Origin: Tuberibacillus sp. Marseille-P3662
GTDB lineage: Bacteria; Bacillota; Bacilli; Bacillales; Sporolactobacillaceae
NCBI RefSeq assembly: GCF_900178005.1
Contig: NZ_FXBS01000006.1
Span: 1,116,001-1,180,000 of the forward strand
Reading direction: 5' to 3'
DNA: 64,000 nt
Under the pieces are notes generated by a model. The model ran no database searches. It was not told the DNA's origin and saw only the letters and a program-made list of their open reading frames with translations. A program made the translations under genes and the position numbers. Of this stretch, positions 42,986-51,977 are shown piece by piece; the stretch's first letter is position 1, and every line of letters starts with the position of its first letter.

Positions 42986-43671
42986 CCCTGAAACACCTCT
43001 CTCATAACATCCACGACTGATTTTCCTTCTGTTTCACGTATCTCATCTGTGTCAAATTCCTTTAGCACATGACCCTCATCTAATAACACAACATGGTCAA
43101 TTAAATGTTCAATATCATTGATTTCATGCGTCGTAATGACAACACCGCGGTCCTCAACCAAATAGCTTGTAAATACGTCAGCAATCTGTTCACGACTAAA
43201 CATATCAATCCCTGAAAAAGGCTCATCCATTAACACATAATCAACGTCCATGGCTAAACCAAGTAATAGATTGACCTTTGCTCGGTTCCCTTTTGATAGA
43301 CTCGATATCTGGTCACTTTTCTTTAATTTAAAAAATCCCATTAACTCGGTGGCCCGCTCTTGATTCCAAGAGTCATAAAAGTCATTCATGAAATCGAGTG
43401 CTTCAGAGATACGCATTTGGGGTAGCATCGTAATGGCATCTGGAATGAATGTGACTTTTTCATAACTGTTTTTATTGATTGTTTCACCATCAATTAGAAT
43501 TTGACCTCTGTTGATGGGTGTCAGGGCCATAATGGCATTGAGAATCGTCGTTTTTCCTACACCATTGATGCCTACGATGCATGTAATTTCGCCTTTATTA
43601 GCAGTTAACGAGACATCATTTAGGACCTTCTTACGACCAAATTGTTTCTTGATATTTTTGACTTCGATCAT
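42982..43671 (-). CDS. ABC transporter ATP-binding protein (YtrB-like)
   Basis: A 229-aa protein. Walker A GINGVGKTT, signature LSKGNRAKVNLLLGLAM, Walker B YVLMDEPFSGID and H-loop TTHE are intact. The signature with Lys-Gly-Asn (LSKGN) is characteristic of the export-type YtrB/YhcH group. Located between the GntR regulator and permease genes in one operon. Confidence 0.92.
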   Translation of the reverse strand: MIEVKNIKKQFGRKKVLNDVSLTANKGEITCIVGINGVGKTTILNAIMALTPINRGQILIDGETINKNSYEKVTFIPDAITMLPQMRISEALDFMNDFYDSWNQERATELMGFFKLKKSDQISSLSKGNRAKVNLLLGLAMDVDYVLMDEPFSGIDMFSREQIADVFTSYLVEDRGVVITTHEINDIEHLIDHVVLLDEGHVLKEFDTDEIRETEGKSVVDVMREVFQG

Positions 43672-43687
43672 GTTATCTCAGGCCTCC

Positions 43688-44074
43688 TTATTTATTATCT
43701 TCTTGTGTATATTTTTCTTTGACCAATTCCAAAACGTCCTCCACAGGAACATTAATGGAGCGTATGGAACCGACGAATGTATTCACAGCTTCTAAGATAA
43801 GTTCTTCTCTTACCGATCCTAGAATCTGTTCATCTTTTGTGATTCTACTTGGCAGATTTCGCTCGGTATAAATCAATCCTTCTTCCTCCATTTTCTTATA
43901 TGCACGTTGAGCTGTATTAGGATTTATTTTGAGCCTGTGGGCTAATTCTCTTCGTGACGGTATCTCTTGCCCAGGTTCGAACATACCTGTTGCGATTTGC
44001 TCTTTAAAGTAATGTACGACCTGAACATACACCGGATCTCGATTATTAATACGCGTATTCATACATGGGAACAC
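43688..44074 (-). CDS. GntR-family repressor (YtrA subfamily)
   Basis: A 128-aa protein with a winged helix at 10-80 (DPVYVQVVHYFKEQIATGMFEPGQEIPSRRELAHRLKINPNTAQRAYKKMEEEGLI) and a short C-terminal tail, the YtrA layout. First gene of the operon; three matching palindromes lie upstream, so it almost certainly represses its own operon and is released by a signal linked to the transporter. Confidence 0.92.
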   Translation of the reverse strand: MFPCMNTRINNRDPVYVQVVHYFKEQIATGMFEPGQEIPSRRELAHRLKINPNTAQRAYKKMEEEGLIYTERNLPSRITKDEQILGSVREELILEAVNTFVGSIRSINVPVEDVLELVKEKYTQEDNK

Positions 44075-44111
44075 CTCCTACTCCTTTTTACTAGTGAGTA
44101 TAACGGTTATT

Positions 44112-44194
44112 GTATTAATCGGTTAATACACCAAAAGCAAAAAATCTGTATTAATCACTTAATACGCCCTTGAGGTGTATTATATGGTTAATAC
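44112..44194 (-). promoter_or_regulatory. Three GntR (YtrA-type) operators
   Basis: The 18-bp palindrome GTATTAA-N4-TTAATAC occurs at 44112-44129 and 44148-44165 (both perfect) and at 44177-44194 (GTATTAT-N4-TTAATAC, one mismatch). Centres are 36 and 29 bp apart. They lie 38-120 bp before the GntR gene. Just beyond, CAGGTGA and TCACCTG (44194-44219) form a small hairpin. Confidence 0.8.
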
Positions 44195-44233
44195 AGGTGA
44201 ATGTCAATAGTTCACCTGTTATTTGGTCTTTTT

Positions 44234-44721
44234 ACTTCGTGATTTTGCCCTCAGTATGGGTATACATTTTGGCGGGACGCCTGGCGGCGTCTGGCTTCAG
44301 CTGCGCTGAAGCCCCCTCGTTGTGTGATCGCCGGAACCTGCTCCGTTCGGTTTTTGTGAAAAGATGTTTTTTGACGGAGCAGGTTCCGGCGGGGGTGGCG
44401 GGGAAAGTAACAAAAAGGCTGAGGCAGGGTTTTTTACTTCGTGATTTTACCCTTAGTATGGGTATACATTTTGGCGGGACGCCTAGCGGCGTCTGGCTTC
44501 AGCTGCGCTGAAGCCCCCTCGTTGTGTGATCGCCGGAACCTGCCCCGTTCGGTTTTTGTGAAAAGATGTTTTTTGACGGAGCAGGTTCCGGCGGGGGTGG
44601 CGGGGAAAGTAACAAAAAGGCTGAGGCAGGGTTTTTTACTTCGTGATTTTGCCCTCAGTATGGGTATACATGTTGGCGGGACGCCTAGCGGCGTCTGGCT
44701 TCAGCTGCGCTGAAGCCCCCT
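44234..44721. repeat. 202-bp tandem repeat, two full units and one partial
   Basis: Units run 44234-44435 and 44436-44637, about 98% identical, then a third matches for some 84 bp (44638-44721) before diverging. Each full unit holds three hairpins: GACGCC/GGCGTC, CTTCAGC/GCTGAAG and a 17-bp stem beginning GCCGGAACCTG. Open frames across it (for example 44170-44713) simply repeat with the DNA and have no ribosome-binding sites. GC content is far above that of the adjacent operon. It may be a mobile palindromic element or a structured RNA. Confidence 0.85.
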
Positions 44722-44780
44722 GCAACAATAACAGAGCGGCGAATCGACATGAATGCCGTTCGCCGCTCTGTTATTGTTGC
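44722..44780. repeat. 22-bp perfect inverted repeat replacing the repeat's hairpin
   Basis: Exactly where the third repeat unit diverges, a different stem begins: 22 bases from 44722 (GCAACAATAACAG...) pair perfectly with 44759-44780, with a 15-nt loop. Then CCGCCAAAATGT (from 44783) is the reverse complement of ACATTTTGGCGG found near the start of the full units (with one mismatch to unit three), suggesting an outer stem that closes the whole element. Confidence 0.75.
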
Positions 44781-44822
44781 AGCCGCCAAAATGTTGGTAT
44801 TGGTGGGCAAAATATTGGATGA

Positions 44823-44849
44823 AAAAAGGCGGCCTTGGGCCGCCTTTTT
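44823..44849 (-). terminator. rny terminator
   Basis: AAAAAGGCGGCC and GGCCGCCTTTTT form a 12-bp stem with a 3-nt loop, ending 1 bp from the rny stop codon. The A and T flanks make it usable in both directions. Confidence 0.93.
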
Positions 44850-44850
44850 G

Positions 44851-46413
44851 TTACTTTGCATATTCGATTGCTCTTGTCTCTCGGATGACAGTCACTTTGA
44901 TGTTGCCTGGGTAGTCGAGTTCGTTTTCGATGCCGTTCGTTACATCTTTGGCCAGTTGGTAGGATTTGGCGTCGTCGATGACGTCAGGTTGTACCATAAT
45001 GCGGACTTCGCGTCCAGCTTGGATGGCAAAGGATTTTTCGACACCCTCAAAGGATTCGGAAATCTCTTCAAGTTTTTCAAGACGACGGATATACGTTTCG
45101 AGTGTTTCTCGACGAGCACCTGGCCTAGCTGCGGATAATGCGTCAGCTGCTGCTACGAGTGTAGCAATGACAGACGTTGCTTCCGTATCACCGTGGTGGG
45201 AGGCAATGCTGTTAATCACGACTGGATGCTCTTTATATTTCGTCGCCAGTTCGACTCCAATTTCGACGTGACTGCCTTCGACTTCATGGTCGATGGCTTT
45301 ACCGATGTCATGCAATAGTCCAGCACGACGGGCCAAGTTAACATCTTCGCCAAGCTCTGATGCCATCAGACCTGTTAAGAATGCCACTTCCGACGAGTGT
45401 TTGAGGACATTTTGTCCATAACTCGTTCTGAATTTGAGCCGTCCCATGATTTTGATTAAATCAGGGTGTAATCCATGAATGCCGACTTCAAATGTTGTTT
45501 GTTCTCCATATTCACGAATGATTTCGTCAACTTCACGACGTGACTTTTCTACCGTTTCTTCAATCCGTGCCGGGTGAATCCGACCATCTTGCACAAGTTT
45601 ATCTAATGCAACACGGGCAATTTCACGACGAATAGGATCAAAGCCTGATAATATCACAGCCTCCGGGGTATCATCGATAATAAGATCAATACCTGTCAAC
45701 GTTTCCAATGTACGAATATTACGGCCTTCACGACCGATAATACGCCCTTTCATTTCATCATTCGGCAGGTTGACAACAGAAACCGTTGTCTCGGCAACAT
45801 GGTCAGCTGCACACCGCTGAATCGCCATGGAAAGGATATTTTTTGCTTTCTTTTCGGCATCTTCTTTGGCACGGGATTCAATATCCTTGGCCATTTGTGC
45901 AGCTTCGTGTGCTGATTCCTGTTTGACCTGATTCAGAATGAGTTCTTTCGCTTCTTCACTCGTCATACCGGAAATGCGTTCAAGCTCGGCTTGCTGATTA
46001 CGCAACGTTTCCTGTACTTTGCTTTCTTTGCTTTCTACTGACTGATATTGACGATTCAGTTGATCTTCTCTCTCTTCAAGAGACGTTTCTTTTTTATCCA
46101 ATGTTTCGCTTTTGCGATCAAGAAGATCTTCTTTTTGAACAAGGCGATTTTCTTGTTTCTGCAGCTCATTTCGCCTTTCACGAATGTCATTTTCAGCGTC
46201 AGTCCGCAAAGTATGAATATCGTCCTTTGCTTCGAGCATCGCTTCTTTTTTCGAAGCGTCTGCTTCTCGTTTGGCTTTTTCCACAATATCATTTGCTGCA
46301 TTCTCAGCAGTCGCTATCTTGGCTTCAGCGATCGATTTACGGATGAGATATCCGGCCAAAAGACCAATAAGCAGAGCGACAAGCGCAATGGAGATGATGA
46401 TAACATAATTCAC
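44851..46413 (-). CDS. rny: Ribonuclease Y
   Basis: About 520 aa, start taken as GTG 46413 with AAGGAGGTG upstream (an earlier frame to 46437 lacks a site). An N-terminal membrane anchor ([20 protein letters not shown]), a long coiled coil (about 30-200), a KH domain ([19 protein letters not shown]) and an HD domain ([18 protein letters not shown]). It is the main endonuclease starting mRNA decay, acting at the membrane; YmcA/RicA in this window modulates it. Confidence 0.96.
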   Translation of the reverse strand: MNYVIIISIALVALLIGLLAGYLIRKSIAEAKIATAENAANDIVEKAKREADASKKEAMLEAKDDIHTLRTDAENDIRERRNELQKQENRLVQKEDLLDRKSETLDKKETSLEEREDQLNRQYQSVESKESKVQETLRNQQAELERISGMTSEEAKELILNQVKQESAHEAAQMAKDIESRAKEDAEKKAKNILSMAIQRCAADHVAETTVSVVNLPNDEMKGRIIGREGRNIRTLETLTGIDLIIDDTPEAVILSGFDPIRREIARVALDKLVQDGRIHPARIEETVEKSRREVDEIIREYGEQTTFEVGIHGLHPDLIKIMGRLKFRTSYGQNVLKHSSEVAFLTGLMASELGEDVNLARRAGLLHDIGKAIDHEVEGSHVEIGVELATKYKEHPVVINSIASHHGDTEATSVIATLVAAADALSAARPGARRETLETYIRRLEKLEEISESFEGVEKSFAIQAGREVRIMVQPDVIDDAKSYQLAKDVTNGIENELDYPGNIKVTVIRETRAIEYAK

Positions 46414-46671
46414 AAGTTTCACCTCCTTGCTTCTCACAAGGTGCTTACAGTCTGTTAAGACCCTTCATAACGGTCTCGATTGGTTCACTCATTTTACTCT
46501 TTCGGGTATTCATAGACAATCAACTATAAATAGAAAGATATACCTTCATTGTATAATTGGCTATTAGGCTTGTCAACTGTTCCCAACATCATCGTAATAA
46601 ATGCAATAAAGAAAACTTTATTTTTCGCCAAGTTACAATAGTGAATACATAAGTTTTTAGCAACAAAAAAA
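46414..46671. other. rny upstream region, no gene seen
   Basis: About 260 bp between rny and the recA terminator. It holds the rny ribosome-binding site and presumably its promoter. In B. subtilis pbpX lies at this place; no remnant is visible here. Confidence 0.4.
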
Positions 46672-46695
46672 GTAACCCCTTAACTAAGGGATCAC
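46672..46695 (-). terminator. recA terminator
   Basis: GTGATCCCTTA and TAAGGGGTTAC pair (one mismatch and a G-T) and are followed by TTTTTTTG on the minus strand, 20 bp after the recA stop. Confidence 0.82.
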
Positions 46696-46714
46696 TTTGC
46701 CTCAGACAGACATA

Positions 46715-47755
46715 TTATAATAATTCGTTTTGTTCTTCTTCTTGAGTTGCCGCAGTTTCTTCATTATTTTCATCCAAACTATAATGATTGCGAACGTCAC
46801 TATAAACGGCATCACGGATTGCTTCATTTTCTTTAAAGAATTGCTTGGCATTTTCTCGTCCTTGACCAAGACGTTCACTATTATACGAATACCAAGCACC
46901 ACTTTTTTGGACGATATCAAGCTCGGTTCCCATATCCAAAATCTCGCCTTCTTTAGAGATGCCCTCTCCGTACATAATGTCGACTTCAGCTTTCTTGAAC
47001 GGCGGTGCTACCTTATTCTTAACAATTTTGATACGGGTTTTGTTACCGATCATTTCATTGCCTTGTTTCAATGTTTCAGCGCGGCGAACTTCCAAACGTA
47101 CGGATGAGTAGAACTTCAGTGCGCGTCCCCCCGGTGTGGTTTCAGGATTACCAAACATAACGCCGACTTTTTCACGAATTTGATTAATAAACATGGCCGT
47201 CGTTTTAGACTTACTAACCGCACCCGAAAGTTTCCGTAGAGCTTGGGACATCAACCGCGCTTGTAAACCGACGTGAGAGTCGCCCATCTCCCCTTCAATT
47301 TCCGCTTTTGGTACTAGAGCAGCAACAGAGTCGACTACGATAATATCAACAGCACCACTGCGCACCAAAGCCTCGGCGATTTCAAGGGCTTGTTCACCAG
47401 TATCTGGTTGGGATAGAAGTAGTTCATCGATATTAACACCTAATTTTTCCGCATAAACGGGGTCTAAAGCATGTTCCGCATCGATGAAGGCGGCTTGACC
47501 GCCATTTCGCTGTGCTTCAGCTATGGCATGCAAGGCAACGGTCGTCTTACCAGAAGATTCAGGACCATATACCTCAATGATTCTTCCGCGCGGGTAACCG
47601 CCGACACCCAATGCGACATCCAACGCTAATGAACCGCTGGACACGGTGGATACTTTGCTTTCGGCCTGTTCACCCATACGCATAATTGAACCTTTTCCGA
47701 ACTGTTTTTCAATTTGCCGCAGGGCACTATCAAGGGCTTGTTTACGATCGCTCAT
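46715..47755 (-). CDS. recA: Recombinase RecA
   Basis: About 346 aa from ATG 47755 (AAAGGAG upstream; a GTG at 47767 is too near that site). Walker [13 protein letters not shown]-type [19 protein letters not shown], Walker [16 protein letters not shown], loop L2 [27 protein letters not shown] (in parts). Central to recombination and the SOS response. A LexA-like box lies upstream. Confidence 0.98.
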   Translation of the reverse strand: MSDRKQALDSALRQIEKQFGKGSIMRMGEQAESKVSTVSSGSLALDVALGVGGYPRGRIIEVYGPESSGKTTVALHAIAEAQRNGGQAAFIDAEHALDPVYAEKLGVNIDELLLSQPDTGEQALEIAEALVRSGAVDIIVVDSVAALVPKAEIEGEMGDSHVGLQARLMSQALRKLSGAVSKSKTTAMFINQIREKVGVMFGNPETTPGGRALKFYSSVRLEVRRAETLKQGNEMIGNKTRIKIVKNKVAPPFKKAEVDIMYGEGISKEGEILDMGTELDIVQKSGAWYSYNSERLGQGRENAKQFFKENEAIRDAVYSDVRNHYSLDENNEETAATQEEEQNELL

Positions 47756-47825
47756 CCAAACATTCACTCCTTTAGTGATCTATTATCTATCATATCTTGT
47801 TTTAGAAGATTTGCCAACAGGTTAA

Positions 47826-47839
47826 CGAACATTTATTCG
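47826..47839 (-). promoter_or_regulatory. LexA (DinR) box-like site upstream of recA
   Basis: CGAAC-ATTT-ATTCG matches the Bacillus SOS box CGAAC-N4-GTTCG except one base. It lies about 71 bp before recA, in the position expected for SOS control. Confidence 0.6.
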
Positions 47840-47860
47840 CTTTTATCTCTGTAAAATTTT

Positions 47861-49123
47861 TCAGCGGAAAGGTGTCATATTTAAACAGTAGCGGCGAATG
47901 AGGTCTATACCGCGTTTAACCGTTCTATCCCTTATTTTATCTCTTGTTCCATTCATTTGATAGAAAAATGCTTGGGTACGCTCCGAGGTTGAAAGACCGA
48001 TAAAGACAGTACCGACCTCTTGACCTTCACTAGCAATTGGACCGGCGACCCCTGTAAAACCGATGCCGATATCCGTGTGCAAATGCTTCCGGACTTGACC
48101 GGCCATCCATTCAGCGGTTTCAGCACTCACAGCGCCATGTTCCGCAATCACTGAGCGCGGTATTTGCAACAAAGTTGCCTTTGCTTCATCCGTATAAGTG
48201 GTGACCCCGCCGCCAAACACAGAAGAGGCTCCCGAAAAATCCGTCAATGTTTTAGCGAACAAGCCCCCAGTTAGGCTTTCGGCAGCGGATACCGTTAACT
48301 GCTGCTCGTTCAATCGTTCAAAGCAGGTTTCTGCTAACCCTTTTTCTCCATAACCATAGAAATAATCACCGACCCTTTGCTGAATGATTGATTCTAAGTT
48401 ATTCAACAGTTCATCAGCTTCGCGGGTTGACTTTGAAGCCGCCGACAACCGAATAGTAACCTCGCCGTAACCAGCCAACGGCGCGATCGTTGGGTTCGTC
48501 TGGTTTTCGATTAAATCCATGATGTCCGTTTCAAGTGCGGACTCACCGATGCCAAAAAATCGCAGCACTCGGGAATGAATCGGCATCCCTCCCATCCCTT
48601 GTAAATATGGTTTGACAGAGCTTAAAAACATCGGCTTCATTTCCGAAGGTGGCCCAGGCAAAAGTATGTATGCACAATGATCAGTAGCAGCGATCATGCC
48701 CGGTGCCATGCCGTGACGGTTAGGCAGTACTTCGGCCCCTTCGATCACGAGCGCTTGTTGCTTGTTATTTTCCGTCATATTGCGACCTGTTTTTTTAAAA
48801 TAATCCTTAATATAACCTAAGGCCTCTTGGTCATAAGTCAGCTTGGCTTCCATCGTGTCAGCTACTGTTTGTTTCGTTAAATCATCTTTTGTTGGACCGA
48901 GTCCACCGGTAAAAATAATCATATTGGCCCGCGCACGCGCTTGGTGAATCGCTTGCCTTAGTCGTTCGGGATTATCTCCGACAACCGTATGGTAATGGAC
49001 GTTCACTCCGGCCTCAGCGAGTTGTCCAGAAATGAATTGAGCGTTTGTATTAGCGATTTGGCCTAATAATAGTTCAGAACCTACAGCGATGATCTCAGCT
49101 TGGACATTCGACGTTTCCTGCAT
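47861..49123 (-). CDS. cinA: CinA, competence/damage-inducible protein (NMN deamidase family)
   Basis: A 420-aa protein with two domains. N-terminal MoCF-like part (AEIIAVGSELLLGQIANTNA, FTGGLGPTKDDLT, LPGPPSEMKPMF) has ADP-ribose pyrophosphatase activity in relatives; C-terminal CinA domain (SAAESLTGGLFAKTLTDFSGASSVFGGGVTTY, split by me) is the NMN amidohydrolase. Directly upstream of recA, as in many Gram-positives, where it is co-expressed in competence. Confidence 0.94.
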   Translation of the reverse strand: MQETSNVQAEIIAVGSELLLGQIANTNAQFISGQLAEAGVNVHYHTVVGDNPERLRQAIHQARARANMIIFTGGLGPTKDDLTKQTVADTMEAKLTYDQEALGYIKDYFKKTGRNMTENNKQQALVIEGAEVLPNRHGMAPGMIAATDHCAYILLPGPPSEMKPMFLSSVKPYLQGMGGMPIHSRVLRFFGIGESALETDIMDLIENQTNPTIAPLAGYGEVTIRLSAASKSTREADELLNNLESIIQQRVGDYFYGYGEKGLAETCFERLNEQQLTVSAAESLTGGLFAKTLTDFSGASSVFGGGVTTYTDEAKATLLQIPRSVIAEHGAVSAETAEWMAGQVRKHLHTDIGIGFTGVAGPIASEGQEVGTVFIGLSTSERTQAFFYQMNGTRDKIRDRTVKRGIDLIRRYCLNMTPFR

Positions 49124-49139
49124 TGGTTGACCCCCTATT

Positions 49140-49718
49140 CTACATCGATTGGCTTAATACATGTCGGTTTTTATAAAAATATTCCGCTCCAGAGATGATT
49201 GTCATAATAACAGCTATCCACAGCAGAATATCCGCAAATGGAAAAGCATGATCGCCGAATGGGAAATTATTTAAAAGCAAAAAGGCTAAAGCAAGCATTT
49301 GAAATGTTGTCTTCCATTTGGCCGTGCCACTGGCAGCTAGGACTAGCCCATCTCCAGCCGCAACCACTCGAAAACCTGTGATGGCGAATTCACGACCAAG
49401 AATCACAATCACCATCCATGCCGGAATAACATCCAAGGCCGTTAAAGAGACGAAGGCACTCATCACTAATAATTTATCAGCAAGCGGATCAAAAAATTTT
49501 CCGAAATTGGTCACTAAGTTATACTTCCGAGCATAATAACCATCCAACCAATCCGTACAAGACGCGACGATAAAAATAATAGCAGCAATGAATTGTGACA
49601 CTGCAACATCCGCTGCGCCAAGATCCATGGTTCCAAAATCAAATGGCACTAACAAAAAAATGAGAAATATGGGAATTAAAATGACCCGGGCAACTGTTAT
49701 TTGATTCGCAATATTCAT
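49140..49718 (-). CDS. pgsA: CDP-diacylglycerol-glycerol-3-phosphate 3-phosphatidyltransferase
   Basis: A 192-aa integral membrane enzyme making phosphatidylglycerol phosphate. The CDP-alcohol phosphotransferase motif D-G-x2-A-R-x8-G-x3-D-x3-D is complete, from DGYYAR to FFDPLAD near residue 60-82. Several hydrophobic segments flank it. It lies 16 bp before cinA and is probably co-transcribed with it. Confidence 0.96.
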   Translation of the reverse strand: MNIANQITVARVILIPIFLIFLLVPFDFGTMDLGAADVAVSQFIAAIIFIVASCTDWLDGYYARKYNLVTNFGKFFDPLADKLLVMSAFVSLTALDVIPAWMVIVILGREFAITGFRVVAAGDGLVLAASGTAKWKTTFQMLALAFLLLNNFPFGDHAFPFADILLWIAVIMTIISGAEYFYKNRHVLSQSM

Positions 49719-49755
49719 CAGATAGATCCCTCTTTCTATGTTCTGTCAACAAAAA

Positions 49756-49774
49756 GAGCCACAGCTTGTGACTC
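49756..49774 (-). terminator. Terminator after the rodZ-like gene
   Basis: GAGTCACA and TGTGGCTC (one G-T pair) form a short stem with a 3-nt loop, followed by TTTTTG. It separates ymfM from pgsA. Confidence 0.75.
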
Positions 49775-49790
49775 CTTTATTTTAAACCAT

Positions 49791-50690
49791 CTACTTTTTT
49801 AATGTAATAACGACTTTTTGCACAACATTATCAATAGGAAATTCAAGTTTTTGACCATTTACTTTTACTGATTGAATGTTCCCTGTGCTCCCAACCTTCA
49901 TCCAAATTTTTTGCTTCTTAAGCTTGAGTTGGGCCTCACTTGAAAGCATTCCATTTTTGGGAATGGCTTTATTATCAATCTTATCACCACTTGGACCATT
50001 TTCACGAATATCAATCCATGTTTCCTTGCCACTTTTAGGTTTAATCGTTAAGTTAATTTGATCAGCATTCGTTAACTGAAACGTCGATGTACTCCCTTGT
50101 GTACCTTCCAATTTCAGTTTTGGTTGTGGTTTTTTTGATTGTTCTTCAGTTTTTTGGTTGCTATCTTTGTTACGATCTTGGTTATCTGCGGCCTTATCAC
50201 CATTTTTCTTAGTTGCCCCATTATCCCCTTCGGTATCGTGGTCGATGACAACGTTTTGATCACTTGTATCGTTTTGACCCTCATTATCTTTCTGTTCACC
50301 CGTGAATTGTAGGGTAATCAAATAAATAGCCACTACAAGACCAACGATAAGAATGCCAAGCAATATCTTGGGCATGAGCGTGTTAAACGCAGAAGGCTTT
50401 GGCGAAAAACTCTGTGTCTGCGAACGGGACGGCAGATCATTAATGACATCATGAACCTTGGGTAATTCGTGATCGTATTGTTCAAATAAGTCATAAGGAT
50501 CAAGCCCCACAGCTTCCGCATAACTCTTCACAAAAGCACGTGCATAAAATTTCCCTGGTAACTTTGTATAGTCACCGTTTTCAATGGCCTCTAAGTAGCG
50601 TTTTTGAATCTTGGTGATCTCTTGAAGATCTTCCAAAGTCATATTTTGGTTGTCACGGGTTTCTTTTAATAATTGTCCAAGTTCGCTCAA
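49791..50690 (-). CDS. ymfM: RodZ-like cell-shape protein YmfM
   Basis: About 299 aa. I take TTG 50690 (MSELGQLLKETRD) because AGGTG precedes it; frames to 50699 add residues without a site. An N-terminal HTH (LEDLQEITKIQKRYLEAIENGDY), one membrane segment near 110-130 (ILLGILIVGLVVAIYLITL), a long Asp/Asn/Lys-rich linker, and a C-terminal beta domain of DUF4115 type. It links MreB filaments to wall synthesis. Confidence 0.88.
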   Translation of the reverse strand: MSELGQLLKETRDNQNMTLEDLQEITKIQKRYLEAIENGDYTKLPGKFYARAFVKSYAEAVGLDPYDLFEQYDHELPKVHDVINDLPSRSQTQSFSPKPSAFNTLMPKILLGILIVGLVVAIYLITLQFTGEQKDNEGQNDTSDQNVVIDHDTEGDNGATKKNGDKAADNQDRNKDSNQKTEEQSKKPQPKLKLEGTQGSTSTFQLTNADQINLTIKPKSGKETWIDIRENGPSGDKIDNKAIPKNGMLSSEAQLKLKKQKIWMKVGSTGNIQSVKVNGQKLEFPIDNVVQKVVITLKK

Positions 50691-50712
50691 TCCCATCACC
50701 TGCCAAATTTAA

Positions 50713-51489
50713 TTAAAAATCTTGAAATGGCGAAGAAAAATCTGATTCAATCACGTTATAAGTAATTTCTTCATCGTGATCATTCCGCAATTCAATTATG
50801 TAGTCAAAATCATTCATTTCATATTCCGTCGTTTGCACAAAGATATCAGGGTGTTCAACAATTTTTGTTAGAGGCATGCGCATGACACGTCGCAATAATT
50901 CCCAGTGGCGATCAGAAGAACGGCGAGCGGAAACAATGCCATCTATGACAAAAATATGCTCATCCGAAAATTCATCTTCAGCTAATTGACTTCTGACTGT
51001 TTGTCTTAACAGAGTCGATGAAATGAACAACCATCGTTTATTCGCACAGACACTGGCAGCTACAATCGATTCAGATTTTCCAACTCTTGGCATACCTCTG
51101 ATACCAATTAGGCGATGACCTTCTTTTTTGAATAATTCAGCCATAAAATCAACTAAAAGACCGAGTTCATCACGGACAAATCGGAACGTCTTTTTATCAT
51201 CAGCATCGCGTTCTATGTAGCGTCCATGACGAACCGCTAACCGATCACTTAATTTTGGCTCTCGCAGCTTCGTGACATTGATATTCTCCATTGTCTTGAT
51301 AATCGCTAATAATTGCTTTACTTGCGAATCATCTTCGGTTAAGAGCAGCATTCCCCGACGCTCGTTATCAACACCATTAATCGTCAAAATATTTATACCA
51401 AGCATTCCGAGTAAAGAAGAAATATCACCCAACACACCGGGCCTGTTCCGATGGATTTCATATTCTAAATACCATTCTTTTTTGTCCAT
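50713..51489 (-). CDS. ymfK: YmfK, DUF3388 protein
   Basis: A 258-aa protein. The N-terminal 80 residues resemble an ACT domain (WYLEYEIHRNRPGVLGDISSLLGMLGINILTINGV in part). The middle has a nucleotide-binding-like GIRGMPRVGKSESIVAA segment. Conserved in Bacillales between ymfJ and rodZ; function unknown. The P-loop-like stretch differs from classic Walker A but suggests a phosphate-binding site. Confidence 0.85.
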   Translation of the reverse strand: MDKKEWYLEYEIHRNRPGVLGDISSLLGMLGINILTINGVDNERRGMLLLTEDDSQVKQLLAIIKTMENINVTKLREPKLSDRLAVRHGRYIERDADDKKTFRFVRDELGLLVDFMAELFKKEGHRLIGIRGMPRVGKSESIVAASVCANKRWLFISSTLLRQTVRSQLAEDEFSDEHIFVIDGIVSARRSSDRHWELLRRVMRMPLTKIVEHPDIFVQTTEYEMNDFDYIIELRNDHDEEITYNVIESDFSSPFQDF

Positions 51490-51600
51490 GGTAACAACCC
51501 CTTAAAACCATCTTTTATATTAATAATAAATGAAAAGCATTGACATTGAAAGACGATATTTGGATTTTATTAAAATTTACAGGTGATCGTCACAATGAAA

Positions 51601-51623
51601 AAGGAGTGCCTAGGGCACCCCTT
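51601..51623 (-). terminator. ymfJ terminator
   Basis: AAGGGGTGCCCTAGGCACTCCTT on the minus strand folds on itself nearly perfectly and is followed by TTTTTCATTG. It lies 9 bp after the ymfJ stop. Confidence 0.85.
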
Positions 51624-51631
51624 TTTCCGAA

Positions 51632-51910
51632 TTACTGTTGCTGTTGATCAGCGTTTTGTGAACCGTTGTTTTGAACAAGTTTCACCATGGCGCTCGCAAT
51701 GGCGTGCTGTTCATTTTTGTCGGAAACACTCCAAAGGTCTTTTAAAGTTCGCTCTTGCTCGTTTTTCGGCTCAACTTTGTCCGCTAAGTAACCGCCAACT
51801 TCTGTAGCAAAGTTACTGATTTGGTTGTTGTCAACACCTTTGGATTGAGCAGCATGCAACCGGTCAGCAAGGAAATTTTTCCACTGACCCCAATTGTCTA
51901 TTGACGACAT
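51632..51910 (-). CDS. ymfJ: YmfJ, DUF3243 protein
   Basis: About 92 aa from ATG 51910, which follows AGGAGGT. WGQWKNFLADRLHAAQSKGV and LADKVEPKNEQERTLKDLWSV are the conserved DUF3243 stretches; the tail is poly-Gln. Small helical protein of Bacillales with unknown function. Confidence 0.88.
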   Translation of the reverse strand: MSSIDNWGQWKNFLADRLHAAQSKGVDNNQISNFATEVGGYLADKVEPKNEQERTLKDLWSVSDKNEQHAIASAMVKLVQNNGSQNADQQQQ

Positions 51911-51977
51911 TTTCACATACCTCCTTATTGAATCCTGCACCTATTAGGATGTCAATATTGAGAAATAATATGCACTA

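Noticed and set aside
44170-44713. Open frames coding for repeated Cys/Arg-rich peptides
   Set aside because: They lie wholly in the 202-bp tandem repeat, lack ribosome-binding sites and repeat exactly with the DNA, so they are probably by-products.
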